Shown one piece after another: positions 52,301 to 59,309 of a stretch of 64,000 bases of DNA (positions within the stretch are counted from its first letter, which is position 1; each line of letters opens with the position of its first letter). The stretch is taken from positions 75,412,866 to 75,476,865 of the forward strand of contig NC_060252.1 in NCBI RefSeq assembly GCF_921293095.1. Reading direction: 5' to 3'. The position numbers and the translations under genes are program-made. The notes below the pieces were generated by a model. The model was not told the origin of the DNA. It ran no database searches and saw only the letters and a list, made by a program, of their open reading frames with translations. Source of the DNA: Ischnura elegans. Its lineage: Eukaryota > Arthropoda > Insecta > Odonata > Coenagrionidae.

Positions 52301-54525
52301 TGGGTCGTTCAGAGAAGTAGAAGTTCCGAGCGACTTCAAAGAATTAAAAGAGAGAATTCGCGATTGAGGCAGAGAAAAGCAAGGGGATGTAAGTGGAATA
52401 AAATAACTTTTGTGAAAAATGGTTTAAATTTCAAACAAAATGGATTTTTTTTACTAAGTAGTTGCTTTATATCCCGCTAGATAGCAGCACCTGTCAAAGC
52501 TTTCACCTCTTTGCCGCAAGAGTAGGTGGTGGAAATAGATAAAGAATTACATGCAATCAGAACTCAGGTAAATAGTTAAATTTTAATTACCACTGTAACT
52601 AAACACGACCCTAACATTTCTTTCGATTACCAGTGTCTCCTATAAATAGTAAAATTATACGGGTATACGTTAAATAAATTCATTAACTGAATATTATTAC
52701 CCTGTCCATGAATGTAAAAATTAAATCTTAAGTAAACTAAGTATGGAATGACAGTATTATGTTTTATCTGAACATTTAAATTACTGCACACCATGATAAT
52801 TAGTTGAATTTCTGCAGTTTTCGCCAAGGCTTACCCATAGGTGGATTTATGGCTGTAAAATATAATATCATTAAATTATAGCAACACAAATGTTACTTAT
52901 ACAAATGAATAACGTGGTTCAATTGAACATTCCCCACTAACGAAAAGTACTTCCTCGTGACTTTCCCTTGAAACCTCTAACCTCTTTACCATCTCACGTG
53001 GCTTAAATATGTGCCTTTAAACAGGTAGGGGCTTCAACCAAAGCCCGCAAGTAGGGTTCCCACTTTCAGATAGATAGTGGTCGATTTTTCAATATCTACC
53101 CTTACCAGCCTTTAAACAGTAAGAGAACATACTGGTAAGAACACAAGAGTGATGCAGAATCAATACAACGAGGAAAGATACCAACTCACGTAGATTTCAG
53201 ACGGACAAACGTGGTGATTTCATACGAAACATTGGACTATGATCGGTAGAGAAATCCACTTCAAGAGCTTCTGGTCACACAAGAGACGCAAACAAAAAAA
53301 ATCAGTGAGCCACTTCCTGGATATCCAACTCGGAGGGACAGCTACACATCGACTGAATTCAGCAGCGCGTGGCGTATAACCACAAGGATAAACCCAAGGA
53401 AGTAACCCGAAGAAGGTCTTAAGGTGAAATAATTTAAATTGATGACTATAAATATCTCGAAAAGATACTTAAATTTGACAAATTTCGCTCTATTAAGGTT
53501 GCAATATTAAGAAAAATGACACCAATTTCACAATTTTTCCATGAATTTAAATGCATTTTTGAAAATAAATGAAGACCAAAGCAAGAAAACTTGCAATACC
53601 TTGAATACAAATGATTTTCAAGTGACAGTTGACAATAATTATAAAAAATGCGCATTTCGGCATTTATTCATGAAAAATTTGGATGATATCCTAATACAGA
53701 ACTTATTATTAAAACAGAAAATTTAGAATTCATACGGACTCTTGTTGCTAACGCTGATAATTTTCTCTTGTTTCACTCAGAAAAGGTTTATCGGTAATTT
53801 TGTTTGACGAAGAGTGAATCATAATTTTCCTCGCAAGATTTCGTAAATATTTGAATGGACATATAAGGTACACTGACTGAATGTAGCTCATGCAAATACC
53901 ATCTATTCATTCACTATGAGAATTCATATTTCGGTAGCAAATAGCTCTCAAATGACGATTTTAGTGATAAATATTAGAAAAATTAGAGAGCATTGGGGGC
54001 AATAAGGGATTCAGGAATTCTCAGATCATATACGGTGATCAAATTAAGAAAATAAACATCGCAGTGATAAAAATGACTTGATTATCAAAAGAGTGCAGTT
54101 CCCGACAAATTGGCATACAGACTGACCTACATGCATAAATCAAATTTATGAAATTACAAAAAAAACATGCCTAAAATAAACACGAATACAAAATCATTTG
54201 AAAAACGACAAACACCTTTAGGAAAATTTCATGCAGGTATAGGAAAATCAAACACTTTCTTCTAATAAAATATGCAAATTAAATTATCACCAAGTTTTCC
54301 GATTTGATGTAATTCTGAAATCACGAGTTCAGTTTTTATTTTGATTAATATTAAAGTGATATTTGATAGAAATGGGTCATATCTCTACTAACCTGTTGAT
54401 GTTTCCGTAAGAACGAGTGCAGGTGTTCCCAATGCTAACCAACACGATAACTTCCGTCCCGTTGTCAATCAGTTTTATCAGCTCTTCACCTTTCCACTTT
54501 TGAATGAAAATGGCACTGATGTTTC
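7192..54525 (-). CDS. gol: goliath-type RING-H2 E3 ubiquitin ligase, 3' nine exons (gene continues beyond window)
   Basis: Nine exons on the minus strand join in one frame: 54525-54393, 20258-20141, 19666-19595, 18212-18130, 15286-15190, 15103-15050, 11418-11230, 8268-8106, 7391-7192. They total 1109 nt, giving 368 codons and a TGA stop. In order they encode the end of a luminal PA domain with two N-glycosylation sequons (NIS, NGT), one transmembrane helix, a basic linker, a C3H2C3 RING-H2 finger (CAVC, LPCKHEYH, KSC, CPMC) and a Ser/Glu/Asp-rich cytoplasmic tail ending in GKK. Known of the family: goliath/RNF130 proteins are endosomal E3 ligases whose RING binds E2 enzymes, and the fly protein acts in endosome trafficking. 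The match around the transmembrane helix and RING is close enough that the family is clear. The signal peptide and first part of the PA domain are not in this window. Every exon junction has a GT donor, an AG acceptor and matching phase. Confidence 0.93.
7787..7955. mobile_element. 169-bp MITE with TA flanks
   Basis: Ends are imperfect inverted repeats of about 29 bp. The left end reads TACCATATTCTTCCGAATAT and the right end, reversed, TACCGTATTTGTCTGAATAT; both continue into AGTCCCCCT. TA on both sides fits a TA target site, as for Tc1/mariner-related MITEs. It lies in the last gol intron. Confidence 0.7.
8106..8268 (-). CDS. gol: gol exon: cytoplasmic tail, part 2
   Basis: 163 nt, starting [17 protein letters not shown]. 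It ends in SSNK plus the first base of an Asp codon that the last exon completes. The acceptor is TTTTTCCACAG and the donor GTAAAC. It is rich in Ser and Pro with no domain visible. It was chosen because its phases fit both neighbours and the frame stays open. Confidence 0.8.
8397..9777. mobile_element. hAT-like non-autonomous element, CAGGGTTCCCACT ends
   Basis: 13-bp perfect TIRs CAGGGTTCCCACT at 8397 and 9777, flanked by TAGTA on both sides (8392-8396, 9778-9782). Subterminal CCTGGAAAAA and CCGTGAATTT motifs recur in inverted orientation. CAGGG ends suggest hAT, although only 5 bp of target duplication are seen. No transposase is present. It is interrupted by the piggyBac-like element at 8685. 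Confidence 0.75.
8685..9465. mobile_element. piggyBac-like non-autonomous element nested in hAT-like element
   Basis: Ends CCCTTTCGCGCC and GGCGCGAAAGGG are perfect inverted repeats flanked by TTAA (8681-8684, 9466-9469), the hallmark of piggyBac insertion. The 781-bp interior is more GC-rich at its left and has repeated TGTGCGGC and AATGCC motifs. No transposase is seen. Nesting shows it inserted after the surrounding hAT-like element. Confidence 0.85.
10311..10972 (+). mobile_element. 660-bp repeat family, copy A
   Basis: Starts AATAGGGTGGTTTCC and ends GGAAACTACCCTATT, so it has about 15-bp TIRs. It is closely related to copies at 32153-32821 and 42538-43076 and to a partial copy at 12955-13149. 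The interior has GCTAGC-rich direct and inverted subrepeats around 10560-10610 and a stretch with GTGACGTCAC. No coding capacity is supported. Confidence 0.8.
11230..11418 (-). CDS. gol: gol exon: cytoplasmic tail, part 1
   Basis: 63 codons, phase 0/0, starting [16 protein letters not shown] and ending SQSESEDQ. The acceptor is TCTTCTTTTCAG and the donor GTATGT. The GSxESIL segment shortly after the RING resembles insect goliath tails. The rest is low-complexity acidic and Ser-rich sequence, probably disordered. Confidence 0.85.
12955..13149 (+). mobile_element. 660-bp repeat family, copy B (3' 195 bp only)
   Basis: Matches the last roughly 195 bp of copies A and C, from CTGTGATGTCAC to CTACCCTATT. 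The 5' two thirds are missing. Confidence 0.75.
13783..13814. repeat. 32-bp perfect palindrome
   Basis: CAATAGCCAGCTATAG is followed directly by its exact reverse complement with no spacer. It lies in the intron between gol tail exons. Confidence 0.95.
15050..15103 (-). CDS. gol: gol small 54-nt exon after the RING, possible cassette exon
   Basis: 18 codons in phase 0/0 with no stop: [18 protein letters not shown]. The acceptor CTCTTACAG is good, and the donor GTAGTT is weaker than the others in this gene. It lies only 86 nt from the RING exon. Both neighbours join in frame whether it is kept or skipped. It is inferred to be coding from the splice sites and open frame. Its residues are not part of the conserved core. 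Confidence 0.6.
15190..15286 (-). CDS. gol: gol exon: second half of RING-H2
   Basis: 97 nt. It completes the split Lys codon, then encodes [18 protein letters not shown] followed by [14 protein letters not shown]. It provides the two His ligands of the H2 type, the conserved Trp that contacts the E2, and the final CPMC pair. The acceptor is TTTTTGCAG and the donor GTAAGT. It ends in phase 0. Confidence 0.95.
15606..15719 (-). repeat. dispersed repeat shared with 50254-50369
   Basis: About 114 bp, inverted relative to 50254-50369. Shared landmarks include TTGACCAAAGC/A, GGTCAATGCTTACTATTTGG and TTTGGTCATAACTCRTTA. The class is unknown. Confidence 0.75.
15762..15905. repeat. three-copy 49-bp tandem repeat
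   Basis: Copies begin at 15762, 15811 and 15860 with TATCCAAGACATTGAAGATA, a period of exactly 49. They differ at only a few sites. The unit contains TCTAGA and GATATTT words, so it is itself partly palindromic. Confidence 0.92.
16673..16829. mobile_element. 157-bp MITE packed with TTCAATTGAA words
   Basis: Ends GTACCCTATTGGAAA and TTTTCCAATAGGGTAC are inverted repeats. The interior is a run of TTCAATTGAA-like palindromes, with TCAATTG or CAATTGAA occurring at least six times. It is small enough to fold entirely on itself. Confidence 0.75.
17420..17853. mobile_element. 430-bp inverted-repeat element with CGAAAC module
   Basis: Arms of about 90 bp: the left runs from AATAAAAATTTTTCTTGGAG to GTTTCGATATTA, and the right is the inverse, from TAATATCGAAACG to CTCCAAGAAAAATTTTAATT. 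It contains a hairpin module at 17486-17514 (minus strand: CTGATGAT, GATAT/ATATC stem, GAAAC). Confidence 0.7.
18130..18212 (-). CDS. gol: gol exon: first half of RING-H2
   Basis: 83 nt, phase 0 start, two bases over at the end. It encodes [20 protein letters not shown] then VIRILPC. It supplies the first zinc ligand pair (C-x2-C) and the third Cys. The last Lys codon is completed by the next exon. The acceptor is CTATTTCAG and the donor GTGAGT. Confidence 0.95.
18560..18790 (-). mobile_element. tRNA-derived SINE, diverged copy
   Basis: Shares the AATCAACC, AGGTTG and TAGAGYTCACCCC tail with the SINE at 49555-49795. It ends in a tRNA-like head on the minus strand with B-box-like CCCAGGTTCAAG. 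It is diverged and lies inside a gol intron close to the RING exon. Confidence 0.5.
19241..19489. mobile_element. 249-bp hAT-like MITE with 8-bp TSD
   Basis: GTACCAGG is found exactly at 19233-19240 and 19490-19497, an 8-bp target duplication. The left end CATAGGCAGATTTAGGGGG and the right end (reversed, AAAGGTCGGTTCCAGGATT) are weakly inverted. G- and C-rich termini around an AT-rich core are typical of this class. Confidence 0.7.
19595..19666 (-). CDS. gol: gol exon: basic juxtamembrane linker
   Basis: Exactly 24 codons in phase 0/0, encoding [24 protein letters not shown]. The acceptor is TTTTTCTTTCAG and the donor GTGAGT. It links the transmembrane helix to the RING, and the KIP-T-K motif is typical of the goliath/RNF13 class. 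Confidence 0.94.
20141..20258 (-). CDS. gol: gol exon: transmembrane helix
   Basis: 118 nt. It opens with the last base of a split Arg codon, then encodes [20 protein letters not shown] followed by [20 protein letters not shown] hydrophobic stretch of about 25 residues is followed by a basic, positive-inside segment, which puts the RING in the cytosol. The acceptor is TTTTTGCAG and the donor GTAAGT, and the exon ends in phase 0. This is one of the most conserved parts of the goliath family. Confidence 0.95.
21596..22302. mobile_element. Tigger/pogo-like remnant
   Basis: The right end reversed reads CAGTAAAATCTATATAAAAC and the left has GGTAAAGCCTCCATACAACG. The interior repeats ACGAA, GTTGTA and TTCGTT words, as in the ends of Tigger-type elements. 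No transposase is readable. The assignment rests on end sequence only. Confidence 0.5.
23512..24240. mobile_element. pogo/Tigger-like element remnant with nested foldback
   Basis: The left end TA+CAGTGAAACCTGACTTAAG and the right end (reversed, ATGAAACCTCTCTTTAGCGG) form roughly 24-bp inverted repeats with GCGGAA subterminal repeats. It carries a foldback sequence at 23974-24164. No transposase frame is intact. Confidence 0.55.
23974..24164. repeat. 191-bp foldback (long hairpin)
   Basis: The outer arms (AAAGTTTCTCAGGTTTTCCACC and its inverse) and the inner arms (GTTCATCCTCAGGGG...CCCCTGAGGATGAAC) pair around a centre near 24082. A related single-arm copy is at 48185-48360. Each arm contains a CCTGAGGATGAAC...GAAACG module. 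Confidence 0.8.
24285..24650. other. GC-richer stretch open on both strands, unrecognised
   Basis: 114 to 115 codons are open on each strand (24301-24648 plus, 24288-24632 minus) with no family recognised. The left edge shares a 35-bp stretch (TGCGGCTTG, TAGTTCT, GTAGATG) with 35590-35625, so it is probably part of a dispersed repeat and not a gene. Confidence 0.3.
26040..26150 (-). mobile_element. tRNA-derived SINE (Gly-GCC-like head)
   Basis: On the minus strand, CTCGGTGGCTGCGGGGTAAA, anticodon loop CTGCCAA (GCC, Gly) and GCGGGTTCGAGTCCCGC form D, anticodon and T arms, but the acceptor stem does not pair. The tail CCTGGA...CCAGGGCA is shared with 59430-59522. Confidence 0.6.
26533..26802. 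mobile_element. 270-bp hAT-like MITE
   Basis: Ends CAGTGGTGTAGC and GCTACACCACAG are inverted with one mismatch. Flanks CATATATG (26525-26532) and CATACTTG (26803-26810) are a diverged 8-bp duplication. G-run and C-run termini surround an AT-rich core. Confidence 0.72.
27070..27310. other. GC-rich patch in intron
   Basis: GCGCTGCGG, CCCCGGGG and several CG dinucleotides stand out from AT-rich surroundings. No ORF or splice-site set is supported. It could be a regulatory element or alternative promoter, but nothing direct shows this. Confidence 0.25.
29881..30117. repeat. 237-bp foldback repeat
   Basis: TATCGACCGCT at the left and AGCGGTCGATA at the right open imperfect arms of about 100 bp that include AAAAAATCATTC and CTAGYCCA. 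A related copy is split over 34859-35280. Confidence 0.7.
32153..32821 (+). mobile_element. 660-bp repeat family, copy C
   Basis: Full-length copy with the same AATAGGGT...ACCCTATT ends as copy A and high identity throughout. It lies in the 34-kb gol intron. Confidence 0.8.
34176..34682 (+). other. GC/purine-rich patch with 168-codon ORF, unrecognised
   Basis: The longest ATG-initiated frame in the 34-kb intron, but with low-complexity, Gly/Arg/Glu-rich composition and no recognisable domain. The antisense frame is also open for 113 codons, which suggests compositional openness, not coding. It is followed by a G14 run at 34725-34738. Confidence 0.2.
34859..35280. repeat. second copy of the 29881 foldback family
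   Basis: 34859-34910 matches one arm (CTCAAAAAACCATTCCATTC) and 35193-35275 the other (TTTTGTGGACTAGGAATTTA). The centre is expanded by AT-rich sequence. Confidence 0.55.
38401..38760 (+). pseudogene. LINE reverse-transcriptase C-terminal fragment
   Basis: The frame reads [18 protein letters not shown], then [20 protein letters not shown] and [23 protein letters not shown]-x-x-L-x-F-x-x-HI followed by [10 protein letters not shown] is the conserved thumb region of jockey/CR1-clade non-LTR retrotransposons. Only about 110 codons remain before a frameshift near 38700, so it is a dead 5'-truncated copy. A CGAAAC-containing inverted repeat follows directly (38860-39370). Confidence 0.8.
38860..39370. 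repeat. inverted repeat with CGAAAC hairpin modules
   Basis: The left arm (TCTTGGATATTACGC to AAATCAACCTGCTTATA) and the right arm (TATAAGCAGGTTGATTTT to AATATCCAAGAAAACTT) are inverted copies around a centre near 39110. Three hairpin modules lie inside (38931, 39086, 39266). The same sequence recurs at 41345-42030. Confidence 0.75.
39660..40030. other. GC-rich patch in intron
   Basis: C-rich plus strand with CGCC and GGCGCC words and long but featureless frames on both strands. No splice sites or family are recognised. Possible regulatory patch. Confidence 0.25.
41447..41548. repeat. 102-bp hairpin
   Basis: The left arm 41447-41483 (AGTGAAGACTTCTCGGGATC...) pairs with 41512-41548 (...GATCCCGAGAACTCTTCACT) over about 37 bp with few mismatches and a 28-nt loop. 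Confidence 0.85.
41554..41815. mobile_element. 262-bp hAT-like MITE with perfect 8-bp TSD
   Basis: ACTTACAC occurs exactly at 41546-41553 and 41816-41823. Ends CAGTGGCGCCGACT and AGTCGGCACCCCTG are inverted. The empty site can be read from the surrounding repeat (TTCACTTACACTATCAT). Confidence 0.88.
42538..43076 (-). mobile_element. 660-bp repeat family, copy D (truncated)
   Basis: Inverted copy. It begins AATAGGGTAGTTTCC and stays aligned to the GCGCGCTTGAAAATT segment, then breaks off at about 43076 where another repeat end takes over. Roughly 125 bp of the far end are lost. Confidence 0.75.
43077..43357. mobile_element. hAT-like MITE, one end clear
   Basis: On the minus strand the end reads CAGGGGCGCAGCCAAGAATT, a typical hAT MITE terminus. 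The other end meets truncated copy D at a C-run (CCCCCCCC). No duplication was found. Confidence 0.45.
44400..44860. other. CpG-rich patch with long overlapping ORFs
   Basis: GCGCGCGCGCAC, GGGGCCCC and frequent CG dinucleotides. Frames of 145 to 158 codons are open on both strands, but none resembles a protein family. This is the clearest CpG-rich patch in the 34-kb gol intron. It could hold an internal promoter, but no transcription start is visible. Confidence 0.3.
48185..48360 (+). repeat. copy of the 23974 foldback family
   Basis: TTTTCCACCGG occurs twice in direct orientation (about 48203 and 48239). It is followed by CCTGAGGATGAACCGC, CGAAACGACGGG and an inverted GGGAAACCTGAGAAAAGTTT. 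It looks like a rearranged copy of the repeat nested at 23974. Confidence 0.65.
49555..49795 (-). mobile_element. tRNA-derived SINE
   Basis: On the minus strand a head GGTTGCCTAGTGGGCGGAGC with B-box-like CTGGGTCAAATCC is followed by a body of about 160 bp ending at GGTTGATTC. A diverged copy lies at 18560-18790. Confidence 0.6.
50254..50369 (+). repeat. dispersed repeat shared with 15606-15719
   Basis: Same sequence as 15606-15719 in the opposite orientation, beginning TGGGTAGGA and ending near AATAACTTATG. Its class is unknown. Confidence 0.75.
51733..51757. repeat. CA microsatellite
   Basis: A short ACACAC tract with one interruption lies at the edge of a GC-rich stretch (51480-51720). 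Confidence 0.85.
52008..52080 (+). tRNA. tRNA-like sequence, anticodon GGC; probable pseudogene or SINE head
   Basis: D arm GCTC/GAGC (52017-52032), anticodon arm CCTGG-CCGGCAA-CCAGG with GGC at 52041-52043, and T arm CTGGG-TTCGAGT-CCCAG are all perfect. The acceptor GTCCCGG/TCAGGCC has two mismatches. Base 33 is C instead of U, and GGC-Ala tRNAs are normally absent in eukaryotes. TTTTT follows at 52083. It could be Pol III-active but is probably not a working tRNA. Confidence 0.5.
54393..54525 (-). CDS. gol: gol exon: C-terminal part of PA domain
   Basis: Encodes [20 protein letters not shown] and the following residues through GNINR. The exon is 133 nt: two bases of a split codon, 43 codons, then two bases that join G of the next exon to make Arg. 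The acceptor is TTTTCAG and the donor GTTAGT. NIS and NGT are possible N-glycosylation sites, as expected for the luminal side. It is separated from the next exon by a 34.1-kb intron. No earlier gol exon was recognised between 54526 and 64000. Confidence 0.9.
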
Positions 54526-55569
54526 CTGAAAATAAAAAATAAAAGTTTAGCATTATTTGAGGAAAAATCTCAGATTTGCAATAACTTTATGAAGCTAAAA
54601 ATTGCTCGTAATGTTGTCACCTATTTTTTTTCCAACGATTAGTATCAAATCGTTGAAATTTTATGAATGTTTGACAAGATCTAAAAAAGAACGACTATGA
54701 ATAATAAGTGCAATAGTAAATACCTTGAAGATATTGCCACATTTCAAAAATGATGGCATATGATGGGTGCCTAATCTATGAAAAAAAAACTACTAAGCAT
54801 AATTATATCTCAAGTTAGGGTCATTAACAGTTTTAATTATATTCATTATAAATTTTGATGTGCTTAATCATTAGCGACAAAAAATCCGCCGCAATGTATA
54901 TGAAATCTTTATACCCTAATCGAATTGAAAGATCTATCAGGCAGGGAATTTATTTAGAATAATTCTCAACACTCCTGGCCATATTATTTATCCACTTGCC
55001 ATGACCAATGACTTAATAAATTAAAATTAAGCTTCATAAATAGGTATTCGGAGAGGACGAAGACTGTATTTTAAATTTCCACAGTAAAGAATAAAACGCA
55101 ATACTAGGGCTTAATGTCATAAACTGTGATTTTCATTGTAGTGTTTTTTTTTACTCCTTCAAAATTTTGCCTGAAATAATGAACAGATAATGAACCAGTG
55201 GGTTATTATTTTATGGATCAAGTCCAAAAGGATAAAATAGGGACGAGCTCGACACATACTCCAGATTACTTAGCCAATGAGTTCATTTTTGTGTTTGGCA
55301 TTAAGATAAACTGCAATGGCTGACAGTATACAGCACCATCTTCAGAGGTTTCATGCATAGATGCACAATTTTACTGCGGATACATATAATCCTTCAAACT
55401 TTCCAAATTTTCTCGTTGGAATATCAGATTTATGAAAGGTTGTAAAACCGAAGGAAGTCTATTCCTTCTCCCACAAGTAATGATTGAAGGTACTGATTTG
55501 GGAAAATGAAAAGGTGAAGCCGATCCCAGTGGCGGTTGAACAGAATTCTAGACTAGGTAGGCAGAATAG

Positions 55570-55780
55570 GACACAAGGTAAACTAAATAGGGTACGTTAT
55601 GCGCCGTAGATTACAAGGGTCGCTGGTTCGAGTCCGACCTTAGTAAGTTTTCATCGCTTCCAACATGGGAACATGTTAAGTTCCATGGCTTCGGTCTAGT
55701 GACCGTTGGCATTTCTAGGACATACGGACCATCGTTCGGGAAGCATAAGTAAATTCATAGGTTAAATACCATCTCTTAAG
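55570..55780 (+). mobile_element. tRNA-like SINE fragment
   Basis: B box GGTTCGAGTCC lies in TCGCTGGTTCGAGTCCGACC near 55626-55636, followed by a body with TTCCATGGCTTCGG. The A-box half is degraded. It abuts the MITE at 55780. Confidence 0.4.
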
Positions 55781-55994
55781 GCCTGTTTACAGGGTGCATT
55801 AACTCATAAAAGTTAATGTCTAAATGCACGAACGCGAAAATGAATGCCAAAATGCACTATGTAACCACCCAACATTACAGAAAGAATAACCTGTCCTAAC
55901 ATGACTCATGCATTCATAGATGTTCCGTTCCACCAAAATCTTTCATGCAATTAGGAATTAATATGTACGTGTTTATATATCGTGTAAACAGGCC
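55780..55994. mobile_element. 215-bp MITE with GGCCTGTTTACA ends
   Basis: Ends GGCCTGTTTACA and TGTAAACAGGCC are perfect 12-bp inverted repeats, extendable to AAGGCC/GGCCTT. No coding capacity. The target duplication is unclear, so the superfamily is not assigned. Confidence 0.75.
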
Positions 55995-57060
55995 TTCACT
56001 GTCTATATAAAACAATTTCTCAAAATACTATAATTCCCAGAATCAAATCCATACCAAAAGTTTTATGTAAGTAATATTAAGTAAACATAAAATAAGTAAC
56101 AGCAGATTTTATGTTCAATTTTAGTCAGCTATTACAGTATTACCTGCCGTCGTCAATAGAATTGATTGCGACGAGGCCTGGCACGGGTCCATATGCCGCC
56201 AAATGGCTTTAAGCCTGTCAAATCAATCATTCCATAAACCATCAAAATGACAGTGAAGAAAGCCCCGAGTGAGCAATATATCGATTTCCCAGTTGATGGA
56301 TTAATGAGTGTCCCAAAGATCGATCGAGTAGTTATTTTTTTACGTACCCGTTGACTTTAAATAGCATTTAACTGCACGATGAAATACCAAAGGCAAAAAA
56401 TGGACCCAAAGAGTTATGTTTTCATTTGTATGCGAACTGAAAAAATACGATAGTTTTGTACAATACAAAACTTTCTAGCCGGCTCAAATCTCCATGGACA
56501 ACAGATTTTTGGAGACTGCCCCAGAAACCTCTCTCTCCTGTTCGGCTGAATAAATGTTCTCCACGGTATCTGAATGAGGTGTTTTTAGTAGACCCATAAA
56601 ATTAACCCAACATTTAAAGTTAATAACAACTGTCTTCCCCTACATGCCTCAGTAATGATGCCTAAAAGTCTACAGTTACACCATTGCCTTCATAAAATAG
56701 TTCCCTTAATGGCGAAAGCTGGAATCAAAATATAAAGCGAAATATGGGCACCCTGAACGACTTCTCTGTGCAGTAAAATGCTTTTTATAGCAGTATTAGA
56801 GGCCAATAAACTCAATGACGACAAACCATATGCCAGATGTGTATGCATCAAGATTTTTATTTGAAATCAAGGAATATTTCTTCTTGATAAATTTGATCTA
56901 AAACTACTCGTACATGAAAAAATAGAGCCAGATAACAGGCTAGAAAATAACTTATATCCCAGGATAAATTATTAATAGTCAATTATAACTGGACTGATGA
57001 AAAATGAAGCCCATTAATGCGGAACGTATCTAGATAGACAGGCTAAAATAGAATTTAATT

Positions 57061-57142
57061 AAAGTTGGACATTGCATTCACTGAGTTTTATTTTTGACAG
57101 TGTCAAAAATAAAACTCAGTGAAAATATTGCAAAGTCCAACT
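57061..57142. repeat. hairpin with 43-bp perfect core palindrome
   Basis: 57079-57121 has 21-bp arms (CACTGAGTTTTATTTTTGACA) about a single central G. Outer arms AAAGTTGGAC/GTCCAACTTT extend it to 82 bp with a small asymmetry. Confidence 0.92.
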
Positions 57143-58100
57143 TTACTTATATTAAGAACTTCCACCACACCGTGCCTAACATCATACATGATATAAAATA
57201 TAATACTTAGAGCAAATAGGTTTCGCTATATTTCGATTAAATAGATTTCGACGAGTTATTCACAATCTGTATGTAAAATACCATTTCAAACAGTGGGAAA
57301 ACAGGTGAATCTCTTTAAAATATACGTGCGTTAAAATAAGGAAAACGTGCTAAGAAAATCATTTCGCTAATTATTTCACTGACTGACACTGACACACACT
57401 GACAATACCATGATAATTAAAATGTTCCTTTGATCGTCAAAGGAATAATTGGGACATGTCCCCGTTAATATTCGGCTAACCAAAGATACTTTTTCAATTT
57501 ATTAGTCCAATTGAGTTGTAAAATTGATGAAAGTGCAAATTTTCAACGATTAGATGGAGTGAACGACATACAAGTTCAATCTCGTTATTATTAGTGTGTC
57601 ACTAAGTGATATTGTCTTAGAAATTGGGGACTATTCGCTACGATTAAAGCATTATATTCTTGTAGCTACCTAATGTTAGCTTTAGCAAACCCATAGCGAC
57701 GAAAGAACTAAAATAAATAAATTCCCATTTTCTTTTGGCTTTTTGTTCGTGTATAAAAACAGAAATGCGAGCAATTAAAAAATAATAGCTTTTTTTCTGA
57801 TTCAAAAGCAACTCATTTGATGAAAAAGCGGAACGAATTAAGTGGAGGTTCAAAAATACCCACGCTAAGTAAAAGTATAACGAAAGATCAAACGGCTGAT
57901 CGAGAAAATAACATCTGTGGAAAGAAGATGCTGCCTATATTTATGGAGAAATGCATGCTTCGAAGGTGAATACTCTTTGAGAGTTTTGAATTGCTGTAAT
58001 AGTTTGGGAGTGGATAACCTTAAATTCCAACTTATAGCACCTGAAAATCTTAGAGCGAGAGGCCAAAATCCTTAGAAAGGTTTACGAAATTGGCCCGACC

Positions 58101-58659
58101 TCTATATGGAAGAGGATTTATGTTTGTCTGTCCGCTATGCATTTCCATAAAGCTGCATGGATTGCAATCAATGTGAGTAAGTAGGTGCATCTCATACTCC
58201 CCAAGCCCGTAATGCTACTTCTGTCAGTGTCCGACAAGTCCTTTGCTTTTTTTCCGCATTATCGTCATAAAATTTCTACGGTTGTACATCCTGCCGAGTA
58301 GGCACACCTCTTGGCACAGTAAGAAGGAAAAAATAACTCTTAAGGATTCTACACTTAACTATTAATACTCATGTTGCAAACTTTTTTGCTGGGGTATGAG
58401 TTAACACGAACTTTTTGGTCTACTCACGCATGAACAAACTAAACGATCAACGTTGCGGAGAGAGATATGAGCTGATCCTGTTCGCGGAGTACGGAAATAA
58501 TTTTTTTACATTGTTTGCTGTTGCATATGTGTGCCATCATTATTCCTGTTCTGCATTCCTTTACCTAAAATTCCTGCCAGGTGACCATGAATTATAAATT
58601 CCAAGTTTCCCCCTTCTCTGGATAGTATCCTTCCCGAGCAACGCCGGGTGCCATGCTAG
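58101..58659 (+). mobile_element. 559-bp non-autonomous Helitron
   Basis: The 5' end is TCTATATGGAAG followed by TTTGTCTGTCCGCTATGC, as in animal Helitrons. The 3' end has the hairpin CCCGAGCAACGCCGGG, a few bases, then CTAG before T at 58660. TC start, terminal hairpin, CTRR end and a T beyond it fit Helitron rules. The base before the element is C, not the expected A. No Rep/helicase is present. Confidence 0.78.
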
Positions 58660-59309
58660 TATCGAATATATGCACATTCGGTGGCTCAATTTTTCCACCT
58701 TCACGAGCACGATTAAATACGTCGAAAGTTTATGCGGCAACTTGAACATTCGGAGAGCAAAGTTTGGAAACTATGAGAGGTGAAACGGGGCATAAATAGG
58801 TCAGATAGGAGAGTGGAGGTAGATCTATGGGTTAGGAGGAAGAGTGGGCGGACGATGTAGAGGGTGGATACCAAGCAATAGTGCCTAGCGGGAGGCTGCG
58901 GCTGGTGGTGCCGAAGGAGAATGTCACACATTACCTCACTTCGGTGACGGACCTAGGTTTGGACCAAGAGGCTGCGGGACACATCGGAGGTCTAGGGAAT
59001 TTCTCCCCGGTCTCCCGGTTTAGGATATTTTGGAAATTTGGGATTTTCAAGACTAAAAAACGATGTTTTTAGGCTTAACTCTTTGTAATAAAAAAGACAC
59101 TACTAAGCACTTGTAGCAGGTCATTTTATTAGTACCAAAGCCTGTAAAAGAGGCCATAATTTTAATACTAATTCGTAGTTTAATTCTTTATAGTGGGTAA
59201 ATTTACCGGAAAATATAATTATATACTTTCGTACGAAGAGGTAGCGTCCAAATTTTCGATTTTATTTAGAGTATGTTTCGACCCAATGAAGGAGGCTATA
59301 TTCCCCTTG

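Larger units (their letters stand above)
20259..54392 (-). other. gol: 34.1-kb gol intron
   Basis: Splits the PA-domain exon from the transmembrane exon; donor GTTAGT, acceptor TTTTTGCAG, phases matching. It contains most of the repeats in the window and the GC-rich patches. Stretches with nothing recognisable are 20259-21595, 22303-23511, 24651-26039, 27311-29880, 30118-32152, 32822-34175, 35281-38400, 40031-41344, 42031-42537, 43358-44399, 44861-48184, 48361-49554 and 52081-54392, apart from short modules noted in the findings. Confidence 0.85.
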
